Of a DNA stretch of 64,000 nucleotides, positions 54,861 to 64,000 are shown in pieces. The stretch covers positions 79,528,535-79,592,534 of the forward strand of contig OY992537.1 of the NCBI GenBank assembly GCA_963921195.1. The letters are read 5' to 3'. The stretch's first letter is position 1; the number at the start of each line of letters is the position of its first letter. The notes beneath the pieces were generated by a model that saw only the letters and a list, made by a program, of their open reading frames with translations, made no database searches and was not told the DNA's origin. The translations under genes were made by a program, and so were the position numbers. Origin of the DNA: Pegoplata infirma (lineage: Eukaryota; Arthropoda; Insecta; Diptera; Anthomyiidae).

Positions 54861-55747
54861 AAAAACAAGTAGAAAAACTAAATTCGACTTGGCCGAATCT
54901 ATGAATACCCTCCACAATGCCCTTTATAAGTGATAGTAAATTTTCTAACGTAAAAAAATACCATTTTTGGTTAGAAATATTTTATTTTGTGTAAAAAAAC
55001 TTTTTTTTTATAAATTTTTGAAAAAAAAAAATAATTTACTAATTTTTTTTTTTGAGTGTAAAATTTTTTTGGAGTGTAAAATTTTTTTTGAGTGTATTTT
55101 TTTTTTGTTTTATTGTAAAAATATTTTTGAGTGACAAAAATACCTTGTAAAATATTTTTTGACTTACAAATATTTTTATAACGTGTTTAACGGGTTTTCA
55201 ACACGTGAATTTAAGGTGAAACTAATCTGAAATTTACGGTTTTGTTAGTAACTTTTAAACCAATGGACCGATTTGGCTGAAATTTAAAACGAACCGGAAC
55301 AGAGGAACAGAAAATATATATGCCACACTTCAGCAGCCTCAGAATTGCCGTTCGAAAGTTACCGTGTGTTTTATCTCGTAATTTCCAGAAAAACCGTTGC
55401 CGAAATTCACTCATTTGCTTATAACTTTTGAACCACTGGACCGATTTCGCTGGATTGCAATACCAGCCTGACCAGGTAAATGCGCAACATATATGCCAAA
55501 CTTCAGGAGCCTCCGTAAAGTCTTTCAAAAGTTAGCGTGTTTTCAACAGACAGACAGACAGACAGACAGACGGACAGACGGACGGACGGACGGACGGACG
55601 GACGGACATCGCTAGATCGTCTTAAAATCGATCGAGGATCATGAATATATATACTTTATGGGGTCCTAGACCAATATTTCGAGGTGTTACAAACGGAATG
55701 ACGAACTTATATATACCCTCTATCACTAGAGTGGAGGGTATAAAAAT
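54861..55747 (-). mobile_element. Mini-me-type element, subfamily B, complete
   Basis: On plus it opens ACAAGTAGAAAAACTAAATT with hairpin TTCGACTTGGCCGAA, then the minisatellite, two TCGGTCC-type modules, a long (GTCY)n (55549-55608 as GACA/GACG), core, TA tract and head TATACCCTCCACTCTAGTGA ending at 55747. The opposite arm of the host foldback (near 54030) shows the uninserted sequence, so the borders are well defined. The 105-codon frame at 55211-55528 is the counterpart of 16201-16518. Confidence 0.85.
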
Positions 55748-56047
55748 ATGGTATTCGCACTTTTAGGTTTGAACTGTTTCCGACCACCCGTGAAAAAGCA
55801 GTTGGTTTTTGAAAAACAGTTTTTTTTTTTTTGACAAAAACTTATTATTGGTTTTCATGCTGTTTTCGTGCATTTTGGCCAACTAAATGTCTGAATATCG
55901 CAAAGTGATGTTCACAAAAGTTATTAAGATTTATACTGGCTACAACTTTTCTAGAAAGCACTTTGCGATATTCGGACATTTAGCTGATAAAAATTCAGGA
56001 AAAATGCACAAAAAACTAAAATTTTGTTTATAACTTCAAATCGATAT

Positions 56048-56540
56048 ATGAGGCATTCCACACCAAATGTCCAGCGAAAAAAAAAACATGTGCACCGTAA
56101 ATTTCAGAATAGGTTGTATGGATAGCCCTATATGGAGCTAAGAAAATTGCGTTTTCGGTTTTTCAATTTTTTAAAAACTGGGCTTAGAAGACGTTGTCAA
56201 ATATTGGCAAAATGGTCAAATTTGTGTCGAGTTGCCTTGTTTAAATATTTATCAAATTAAAACAGAATGCACCAAAATCTCAAAAATTTTCATTCTTGTA
56301 TAGTTTTGTATGGGCTATCGATATATTTTTTTTTTTTTGAAAATTTTCAAAACCCGTTCTGAAATTTGTCATTTCTTAAAAAAGTAAATTTATAAAAAAA
56401 CCGGCGACTTTTATTAAAAAAAAATAATATTAGATTAGATGGATTTTTGATAAATTGACTTAATCAAAAATGGAAAACGGGTTCTGAAAAACCAAAAACG
56501 CAGTTTTCTTAGTTACATATATGGCTATTCATACAACCTT
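56048..56540. mobile_element. Foldback element, copy 3, deleted
   Basis: The left arm TGAGGCATTCCACACCAAAT through ATGGGCTATCGATAT and AACCCGTTCTGAAATT is intact for about 350 bp. The centre and most of the right arm are lost, leaving GATTTTTGATAAATTGACTT, GGAAAACGGGTTCTGAAAA and GGCTATTCATACAACC. The inserted junction is inside ATATATGAGG, again with TA before TGAGG. Confidence 0.75.
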
Positions 56541-56756
56541 GTCAAATTAGTAGAAAAAATCTCGTAATCCCATTTCACCAATATTTGACAGTTTTCCTAT
56601 TAAACAATTACGAAAAAAACTCATAATTTTTACTAGGAACTCTCGAAAAACAGGAGGTAGCAAAAAATCTAGTAAAACAAGAAACCTCCTTGTAAGTTTT
56701 ATAGCGTCAAAAAAATTTCTTGTCGATTTACAAGGTTTTTTTTTTTTAGTGTAGAT
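56541..56756 (-). mobile_element. Fragment of the 51270-51757 family
   Basis: CCCATTTCACCAATATTTGA, CAGTTTTCCTATTAAACAAT, AACAGGAGGTAGCAAAAAAT and TTTACAAGGTTTTTTTTTTT are the inverse of segments at 51290-51720. It is truncated at its left by the deletion junction of the foldback. Confidence 0.55.
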
Positions 56757-57144
56757 TTTTTTAGCGGTATAATTATTTGTCTCACAGTGTTATAATTTCA
56801 CATTATTTTTTTTGTGGCTTACCAATGTCTTTGAAGCGTTTTTTTTCAGCACTTGAATTCGGTGTAAACACATCAAGTTTTAGTTACATCGAAGTTTTAT
56901 TTCGAAAGGAAGCTCATTCCCATACCGTCCCATACTTCTAGGTGTTACTTATATAAACCCAATATCAGTAAAGAACTGTTCAGATCTTTTTACTGAGCTT
57001 TACCCTGTAAAAAAATCATATGTTATCAGGTTTTGTTGATAGTCCAAAAATACATTATTTTATAAAATATTTTAAAAAATGGCTGTGTGTGTTATAAATC
57101 AGCAATGTTTTCAAAGTTTGTTTAATTGTGTTTATGATTTTTTG
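56757..57144. other. Stretch with no supported gene
   Basis: Nothing recognisable; the 60-codon frame at 57079-57261 runs into the mini-me head. Confidence 0.45.
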
Positions 57145-57741
57145 GTTTCCACTCTAGTGATAGAGGGTATATATAAGTTTGTCATTCCGTTTGTAACTCA
57201 TCGAAATATCGGTCTGGGACCCCATAAAGTATATATATTCACGATGCCCGATCGATTCTAAGACATTCTAGCGATGTCCGTCTGTCTGTCTGTCTGTGGA
57301 AAATGCTGTCGCGGACAAAATATTGCACAGAGATGACTGAAACTTAACATATTTATTGGAAGTTCTCCCGAGAAGTTTGGTATTCCATTTGAGCGATATC
57401 GGTTCAGCGGTTCAAAAGTTATGAACGAAAATGTAAGCACACCTCAAAAATTTCAGTACATTCAACATAACCTAAAAATACAAAATGCTTTAATTCGGCT
57501 TCTGGTTGACATATGTGAACATAATTGAACACCAAATGGTATTTAAACAAGAACGAACATGTTTTTTGACAAAAAAAAAAAATCGCGGATTTTTTTTTCG
57601 CGGAATTTTTTTTTCAAAAATTTTTTTTTTTTTTTAAAAGTAATTTCCTTTTAGATAAAGTTTTTTGCAATAATCTTTTTGAAATTATGGAGGGTATCAC
57701 TACATTCGGCAAGGCCGAATTTAACTTTTTTACTTGTTTTT
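57145..57741 (+). mobile_element. Mini-me-type element, third subtype
   Basis: The head lacks TATACCCT and starts at TTTCCACTCTAGTGATAGAG. TA tract, core and a short (GTCY)n (57276-57296) follow. The body is distinct (TGAAACTTAACATATTTATT, GAGCGATATCGGTTCAGCGG), with a single TTCAAAAGTTATGAACGAAA module. The tail is GGAGGGTATCACTACATTCG with hairpin TTCGGCAAGGCCGAA and TTTTTTACTTGTTTT. The single module suggests that the two-module B form arose by duplication. Confidence 0.75.
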
Positions 57742-58935
57742 TATTATTTTACTTGAATAAAATCCAAATACTCGGTGTGATAATGTAAACACACCTTAAT
57801 TGGCGGGATACAAATCATATAATGCGCACACAAAGCATACATGCATTTAAATGGTCCCTCAAGACGTATGAGTAATATAAAACAATGATAACTTTTTTTT
57901 CTTCAAAATTTAGTCTGTTGGTCACAAAGGGGATAAATAAATAAAATAAAATAAATAATAAAAATCGAACTTAAAAAAAATGTCAGTCTAATGTAGAGAT
58001 GTATATACGTTATATACTCAACATCAGTTTCTACTTTGTCAAATTAAATTCATAAATTGCGTGTGTTTTCGCAGTGATATCTTGTCAGTCAGTCAGCCAT
58101 CCAGCCAGCAAAATAACTATGTGATGTGGTTCATTATATTTGCTTGCGTTAAATTAAAACCACAAAATTTTCACAAAGTTTTTGTTTTTACTATTTAAAT
58201 AAAATATTTTATTAAAAAAAAAAAAATATTGTTAATTTAATAATTATACCAAATGTATTCATGCATTCGCATTATAGATAAATATAAATATACATTTGCA
58301 AATAATTAAAAAAATAAAAATTTATGACATATTAATTACAACCACAGTGACATGCTTAATTGGCTATAATAACAAAATATTTAAAATTAAATATTAATTA
58401 CACTAGTTTGCAAATTTAAAAAAAATCTCGCACGAAATGTGACTATATTTTTTGAATGTATTATAGACAACTAAACTCCAAAAAGTATCAATTTTTTTTT
58501 TCACGGATTCCGTAATTTTAAAAATTTATTAATATTATTATAGACCACTAAACTCCAAAAAATTATCAAAATTTTTTTCACGGATTCCGTAATTTAAAAT
58601 TTTTTTTTTGCGTTTTTTGAAATTTCTTGGATATTTTTCTTTAAAAACCAAATTAAGGAGACTCATATTTGTCACAAATCTTACACACATCATTTTGCAA
58701 TCAGTCCATTAAATTACGTGAAATTAGCATACATACAAAAATTGGTTTTTAGAATAAAAAAATCAAATGATCGGGAAAAAGAGAAATCGTAACAAATAAT
58801 TTTTTTTATGGTTTTTCTTATAAGCCTGAACCTAAACAAAAATAACAAAGTCAATTTCATGGAAATCTATGGGGTTTCGTCGAAGTTATGACTAATTGTA
58901 TGAAAAAACACTCAAAAAAACACAATGGTATTTAA
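57742..58935. other. AT-rich stretch with a ~90-bp direct duplication
   Basis: TAGACAACTAAACTCCAAAA, followed by TTTTTTCACGGATTCCGTAA, at 58465-58514 recurs at 58543-58594. No gene is visible in the rest. Confidence 0.5.
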
Positions 58936-59530
58936 CTAACAAGCGAAGTATCTCAACCCTTATGAACCGATTTGCATGAAACGTAAAATATATATAAAGG
59001 AGACAATTCTAAGGTTGGGGTGTCTCGGCTGATCGGCCAAATCGGGGATTTAGGGGTTCAAAACATGGGTCAAAAATGGCGATAAAATCATTTTTTTGGA
59101 TTTTTCAGCCATTTCTTTTGAGAAACTATATGATGTTTACATATGAGAAGAAAGTTTTTTTTAATGCCTATCCAACTGTGGCATAACCTTGTAAAAGTTT
59201 GGCTTCGTTAAATACTTTTTTCATAAAAATGTGTAAATTTTGTGAGGTATTTATATGAAGACATAGGCCTGCGATGTCCATATGAATACGAAATAATCTT
59301 TATTAAATTTAAGTCGACACGTATTTTTTCCCTAGACGATATTCCTGTTAGTTCGGAAGTTATCAAAATTTTCCCGAAGGTCCACATGGTTTCATAAGGG
59401 GACAACGAAATTTTTAAACACCGATATGGCCGATAAGCCGAGACAGCCCAACCTTAAAATCGTCTCTTTAATATATATTTTAAGTTTCAAGCAAATCGGT
59501 TTATAAGGGTTGAGATACTTCCCTTGTTAG
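58936..59530. mobile_element. TIR element, CTAACAAG...TATCTCAACCC ends, 595 bp
   Basis: Arms of about 110 bp: CTAACAAGCGAAGTATCTCA, ACCCTTATGAACCGATTTGC and GGTTGGGGTGTCTCGGCTGA at left appear inverted at the right (TCAGCC/GCCGAGACAGCCCAACCTT, AAATCGGTTTATAAGGGTTG, AGATACTTCCCTTGTTAG). A degraded relative lies at 28481-28800. No coding content; target duplication unclear. Confidence 0.75.
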
Positions 59531-59541
59531 AAAATTATTAA

Positions 59542-60151
59542 TTCGTGTTAACCAAAGGCCATTAACCCATTTTGACTGACCGCCAAATGTTACCAAAAAG
59601 CGAAATTTGACTTATTTCAAAAAAATATTGAAAGTTATTAGCACAATGTTTTATTTTATTATAAAGTATGATTAAAGAATTATTTATACTCAGAAAATCA
59701 TAAAAATCATCAAATCAGAAAATCATAAAATGCTAAAGAGATTCATTTGGCCACCTAGCCACACTGCAATGAAAATAACGAACTCGAGGTGAAAAGCACT
59801 CAAATGTTCAAATGATGTTTATGCAGTGGCGAATTGTTGTTTTTATTTTGATTCAAAAAGTAAAAAGGGAAATCACCGTGCTATTTTGTTAGCGAAAATT
59901 TTGACATTTTAGTATATATTTTGTTACAAGCAAATGAATTTCAGACTGTATGCAACAGGATTTGTGATTATTTATGTTCCACAAAAATTTAACTTTTAAA
60001 ATAAATAAAGTCAATAAAAATACCCACAAGTAGCAACCTATTGTTAGTTTTGATAAAGTTCTGAAATTTTTTTCAAAATTCGTCAAATTTCGCTTTTTAG
60101 TCACATTTGGCCGTAGGTCAAAATGGGTAAATGTCCTTTGGTCAACACGGG
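59542..60151. mobile_element. piggyBac-like MITE, TTAA target, 610 bp
   Basis: Left TTCGTGTTAACCAAAGG and right, read inverted, CCCGTGTTGACCAAAGG extend into ~110-bp arms with ACCCATTTTGAC and AAAAGCGAAATTTGAC. TTAA flanks both sides (59538-59541 and 60152-60155). A TTAA duplication with CCC-type ends is the piggyBac signature. The 116-codon reverse-strand frame at 59889-60239 crosses the right end, so it is unlikely to be a gene. Confidence 0.65.
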
Positions 60152-60155
60152 TTAA

Positions 60156-60320
60156 TGATTTTCTAAGTAAAAATAGTTCATTGAAGAAGATTCTACAATA
60201 CACTGTTAGATGTACATATCTGGCGTGATGCTGATACACTCAAAAGAAAACTCTTTCAAAAAATCTGTAAAACGACTTTTAATTTGATTTAGCAAACTTT
60301 AAGCAGAATTTTCTGTTTAA
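60156..60320. other. Short spacer with no gene
   Basis: AT-rich, no features; TTAA at 60317-60320 borders the next element. Confidence 0.45.
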
Positions 60321-60719
60321 CCCAATAAACCAAACGATACCGTTATGATATCGAGGCAACCCAATAAACTCAATAACAATAAGTGATAGCGAAAATAGTA
60401 TCACCTGTATGATACCGATTACGGTATCACCTTAAATTAAAATTATGATACCATTTTCAAATTTAAGGCGATTTTGCTATCGTCATTCCTGGAAATTTCG
60501 ATAGCGAAAACTATATCAAATGATATAGTTTTTGGTAAATGGAGTTAACGATAGCGAAAACGATATCAAATTTTTATGGAAAAACGATATCATAAGGAAA
60601 GGTACATTAAGAACGAAAACAATATCGTTTTCGTATAATATGTGATAACTTGGTAATATTGCCTCGATATCATAACTATTTCGTTTGGTTTATTCCCAAT
60701 TTTATTGGAAAATTGGGAA
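60321..60719. mobile_element. MITE with CCCAATAAACCAAACGA ends, TTAA-bordered
   Basis: CCCAATAAACCAAACGATAC and GTTATGATATCGAGGCAA at left (60321-60359) are mirrored at 60658-60697. TTAA precedes the left end, and TTAA lies at 60720-60723 on the right, after an extra AATTTTATTGGAAAATTGGG. The inside is rich in GATATC/ATGATA motifs with GATAGCGAAAA. piggyBac-like assignment is tentative because of the extra right-hand bases. Confidence 0.55.
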
Positions 60720-61499
60720 TTAAAAGCAATTATCAAAAACTTTTAATAGCGAGTGTTGCGAATACGAGCGCTAATTTCTTAAAATGGCTAGCATCATTGA
60801 ATTCTGCGTACTCGAATAAACTTAACATTAGCATACCCAGCTTGTTAAAAAAAAGTGTCAAATTCGAGTACAGTGATATTTTTAAAATTCATGGAAATAG
60901 ATTAGAATGACAATTAACCGCAATCGAGATACCGTTAATTAATTTTCTCAAAAAAAAAATGTTAATAAAACAAAAAACACTTTTTCTAAAAACAATATTT
61001 ATTTATTGCATTCTCTTTAAAAACGCATAAAAATTTATTTTTTTAAAGCATGAATTTAAATCATTCTTTTATTTATTTTTTCATTAAATAGCAAAAAAAT
61101 TTATATGAAAATATAACCCACAAAACAAACTGAAAATTACTTGAGTGACAACTAAAACTCCCTGGTAATAATAACAGCTGCATCATTTTTCATTCATTTA
61201 CACAAACACATGTTAAAAGTGCATTTAAAAAAATATTGTACTTTGTGGAAAACGACACAAGAGAAAAATTTCAATTGATAGTGTGTTGGAGATAACGCTG
61301 TAACGATGAAATAAAATGCTCAATGAATTATAGTGTTATATTAAATGGTTTTTCTTTTTCATATGTTCAATGACAAATATTTAAACACACATACTACCAA
61401 AAGAAGACAAAGACTCTTGCACTTACACTACGGTGTTTACTTAGGGTGGCTCAATTTTTAATTTGGTGTTAGCCTTGGATCTTCAAATGTGTATGCTAT
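60720..61499. other. AT-rich stretch with no gene
   Basis: Includes AGGGTGGCTCAATTTTTAAT at 61443, a transposon-end-like start without a partner. The 86-codon frame at 60650-60910 begins inside the preceding MITE and is unsupported, although its inner part (60725-60910) is not low-complexity. Confidence 0.4.
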
Positions 61500-61615
61500 C
61501 TGGTAGAGATAGGGGATATATACACGTTTGTCATCATAATATTGTAGGACCCTATTAAGTATAATTATGCGTGATTCTTGATGGCTTTTAAGTCGATCTT
61601 ACAATATCTGTGTGT
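61500..61615 (+). mobile_element. Old mini-me-type remnant
   Basis: GGGGATATATACACGTTTGT, AATATTGTAGGACCCTATTA, GTATAATTATGCGTGATTC and TTTTAAGTCGATCTTACAAT follow the B head-to-core order with many substitutions. The (GTCY)n tract is gone. Confidence 0.5.
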
Positions 61616-61722
61616 TTTTTATATGCCTGCTTCTTGTTTTTAACATGATAATATTCTTATGCTGGTGTTGAATTTTAAAAATGAAGCAGGACATCACCTT
61701 TTACATATTGTAATGTGCCGTT

Positions 61723-62925
61723 TAGAGTTTTTATTTTCCCGGACTTTTTCATTTCCCGGGAAAGCGGGATTCATTTTTAAATTTCCCGGGATCCCGGGAA
61801 TTCCCGCAAAAACTAAAAACCCAAAATTTTTGTCAAAAAAAATATATATAAAAACCTTATGAACGCGATTACACTATTTATAATGTTTATTAACACCATA
61901 AAAATCTTATTTAGTACCTTTAAGGCTCCGAAACAATGTCGGGGTACTCTGTACTACAGAGTACCATCTCTAAAAATAGAGATGACATCATACAAAAAAT
62001 GTAAAGCGTGAAAGAGAAAGGAAGACAATCCACTCTCTGGCACAGAGTACTCTGTTATTGTGAATTCAGCTTTAAAACAAAAAAAAATAATAAGTTTCGT
62101 TAAAAAAAGAAAAATTTTTGCTTCCCAATTTTTTTTTTTTAAAACGGCCCAAATGTGTCGAAGTCTTTTAAAAGTATTTTAAGGGAATATGTTTTTCACA
62201 TCGCTTTATCTGTTTTAATAATAAAAATTCATCATTTATTCTAATTCATATCAGTTCATTTTTACAATTGGTTCTCAACGCTTTGCCTCTAAAACACAAT
62301 GATTCATAGGAATCTTTTAATTATGTATCTGAAACTGAATATAACTGTTTCAGAGAAATGAAATTCATAAGAAAATTTACCCCAAAAAATGTAAAAAAAT
62401 TAAAAATTCTGGTTTCTAAAAGAAAAAACCCGTTAATTTCAGAGTCATTCCTTACACAGATTTTATATCAATTTATCGATTTAAAAACAATCATGGCCAG
62501 AGACATAAATATTTTTATAGAAACAAATAATCATACTGCAAATTTTTCTAATGCAGGTCTCAGAAAGAAAATTTCTCAGCTTTTGAAAAAAAAGTATCAG
62601 ATTCTGATAATTATATCCTATCGAAGATTTAGATACTGTGAGACTTTTTTCATTTCGTAAGTCTCAGATTTTATGACATTTTTTAGTTAGAAGATCTCTC
62701 TTTGAATACTTTTTGGGCCCTCCTGGTTCCTGCGTACGTTTCTGCCATCATTTATCAAGAATTTTAATAAAATTTCTAAAAAATCACATAAAAAAAAAAC
62801 AATAGAAGTCGAAAAATCAACAATTTTAAAGAAACTAAAATTCCCGGGAATTCCCGCTCTATTTCCCGGGAATTCGGGATCGAAAATTTACGGGAACTCC
62901 CGGGAAATTCCCGTGAAAAACTCTA
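61723..62925. mobile_element. hAT-type element with CCCGGGAA subterminal repeats, 8-bp TSD GTGCCGTT
   Basis: TAGAGTTTTT at left is mirrored by AAAAACTCTA at right; GTGCCGTT flanks both sides exactly (61715-61722 and 62926-62933). Subterminal TTTCCCGGGAAA, GGGATCCCGGGAATTCCCGC and their inverses are clustered within about 80-110 bp of each end. The middle is AT-rich, with the ~45-bp TTCTGA repeat at 62440-62700, and has no transposase. The 100-codon frame at 62358-62660 lies in that repeat. Confidence 0.9.
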
Positions 62926-62933
62926 GTGCCGTT

Positions 62934-63730
62934 ACAAGGAAAACACTTTTCCATAAACCTCATCAACTAACTTGTAGCCATACCCAAGAAAAAGTTGTTC
63001 GTTTGTTAGTTATTAATGATAAGTACATAGTTAATAATTCCTTGCAATTCTCGTTGAGTTGGTCAAATTGTTATTTATAATAACAAAGATTGGCTGACTA
63101 GGGGAACGAAAATCCAGTTGGAGTTCATATTGTATTTCGTGCTACAGACGTTGTATAACCGTAAGCCGACAAGATTTCTGTACCCGACTCCGCCGTATTG
63201 GGTCCGTAGATTACACAGTGTTACAAAAATGAATGAAACAGAAAAACCTGGGATGCGATACTTTTTTTCTAGTAGGTGTTGTTGAGTACAACAAGATTCT
63301 GTCCTTGAAATTTGCGAAACACCTCCAAAATCTTGAGTTACGGGTACAAAACCGGTTTTTCGAACTTTTTACACTTAAAAGCCAGTAACTTTGTTGAATA
63401 TTAACCGATTTTGAATTTCTCGACGGTTTTAGAAAGAATAAACTAATATCTTTCGAAGTTGTAAACATGAAATTTAGGTAATATTAAAATAACTGTGCGT
63501 ATTTTTCCAGCAAACTCAATTTTTCAAAAAAAAAATCATTATTTTTTAAGTTTGAAGATGTTTTATCATATTTTTTTATTTAGGAACCGTACCATTTATG
63601 CATTTATTAATAAAATATATTTATTTAAGAGTAAATTACAACCTTGGTTTTTAAAATCGGTTAAAAATTGACTGAGTTATTAAACTTTTAATAAAAACAA
63701 AATTTTGGAATAAATGCCTGCACAATGTTT
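62934..63730. other. Stretch with no supported gene
   Basis: Slightly less AT-rich at 63090-63210. The 85-codon reverse frame at 63211-63468 has no recognisable similarity. Confidence 0.45.
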
Positions 63731-64000
63731 TTCTACCATCCAACCATAATATGGGGGTATATTCACTTTGTCATTCTGTGTGAAACACATCGAAATATCG
63801 ATCTAGGGTCCTATAAAGTATATATTTTTGATCAGTGATCGATTCTACGACATTCTAGCTTTGTCCGTCTGTCTGACCGTCCATTTATCCATCTGTGGAA
63901 GACACGAAACTGTCTAAAATAAATGAGCTAGACTCCTGAAGTTTTGACACGAATATGTGTTATGTTTATAGGACAGTGAAGTTTGTAAATGGGCTAAACC
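63731..64000 (+). mobile_element. Mini-me-type element, cut by the window end
   Basis: Head CTACCATCCAACCATAATAT, GTCATTCTGTGTGAAACACA, TA tract, core, an imperfect (GTCY)n (63867-63895), then GAGCTAGACTCCTGAAGTTT, in the order of the copy at 12011. The remaining body and tail lie beyond 64000. Confidence 0.75.

Larger units (their letters stand above)
53590..56043. mobile_element. Degraded foldback with CACTGTGCGAC end, interrupted by mini-me
   Basis: CACTGTGCGACAGCCCAAAT opens the left side. TCGGTTTGAAGTTATAGGGG, ACCACCTAAATGTCCG, CACGGGTGGTCAGAAACAGT, AAAGTGCGAATACCATATTT and GATGTCTAAGAATAATTTAG of the left arm all reappear inverted between 54795 and 56043, around the mini-me copy at 54861-55747. 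The right TIR is gone and the right side abuts another foldback at 56046. The middle (54230-54720) holds three or more diverged repeats with AATATCTCGAAAACG and GATTTGGAATCA. The short frame at 53800-54039 lies in the arm. Confidence 0.65.

Noticed and set aside
59889..60239. 116-codon reverse-strand frame
   Set aside because: Spans the right end of a TTAA-bordered MITE and unrelated flank; no recognisable similarity.
1..64000. tRNA or 5S rRNA genes
   Set aside because: I looked for B-box-like GGTTCGANTCC motifs with a matching A-box and found none; a covariance-model scan would be decisive.

Overview
The window is strongly AT-rich DNA with long A and T runs. I see no intact protein-coding gene, tRNA or rRNA gene. 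It reads as intergenic, intronic or heterochromatin-like DNA of a dipteran fly. The main support is at least a dozen copies, whole, truncated or decayed, of a repeat that opens with TATACCCTCCA, carries a (TA)n tract, a short core and a (GTCY)n tract, and closes with a small TTCGGC/GCCGAA hairpin. That architecture matches the dipteran mini-me repeats. The taxon cannot be fixed further; a calyptrate-type fly with a large, repeat-rich genome is an inference. The short reading frames in the window are low-complexity or lie inside repeats. The one recognisable host-gene sequence is a frameshifted histone H1 N-terminal fragment at about 18.1 kb, with a shorter related copy on the opposite strand at about 32.8 kb.

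Layout. 0.4-2.25 kb: degenerate ~150-bp repeat units split by a TIR element. 2.5-4.8 kb: a 2,287-bp solo LTR (TSD GTAT) containing a dimeric ~107-bp minisatellite, inserted in one of three related units that run to 6.5 kb. 5.1-5.8 kb: a CCCAGCAAAA-ended element. 6.85-7.29 kb: a foldback. 8.6-9.85 kb: an A-rich minisatellite with a 490-bp tandem duplication. 10.8-11.6 kb: a Transib-like element. 12.0-14.6 kb: mini-me copies in and around a foldback. 16.0-21.0 kb: a mini-me copy and ACACTCAAAA-ended elements, one carrying the H1 fragment. 21.9-24.25 kb: an element with (TATATAAT)n ends. 24.3-28.8 kb: short-period repeats and small foldbacks. 28.8-31.4 kb: a large foldback with a nested hAT-type element. 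32.0-33.8 kb: an inverted counterpart of the 15.5-19.7 kb material.

33.9-38.2 kb is a nest: a mini-me copy split by a TIR element that itself holds a 9-bp-TSD foldback and a second mini-me copy. 40.4-41.3 kb: mini-me. 41.9-42.4 kb: hAT-type element. 42.6-43.7 kb: the most intact foldback palindrome. 44.4-48.2 kb: a ~285-bp-period array. 49.4-53.1 kb: further TIR elements and short-period repeats. 53.6-56.5 kb: two degraded foldbacks, one interrupted by mini-me. 57-64 kb: mini-me copies, a TIR element, two TTAA-flanked elements, a second hAT-type element, and a mini-me copy cut by the window edge.

Nothing forms an operon or pathway. The information is in the insertion history: target-site duplications, empty-site comparisons and nesting give relative ages for many insertions. 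All family names rest on termini and target-site duplications read by eye; no transposase gene was found.
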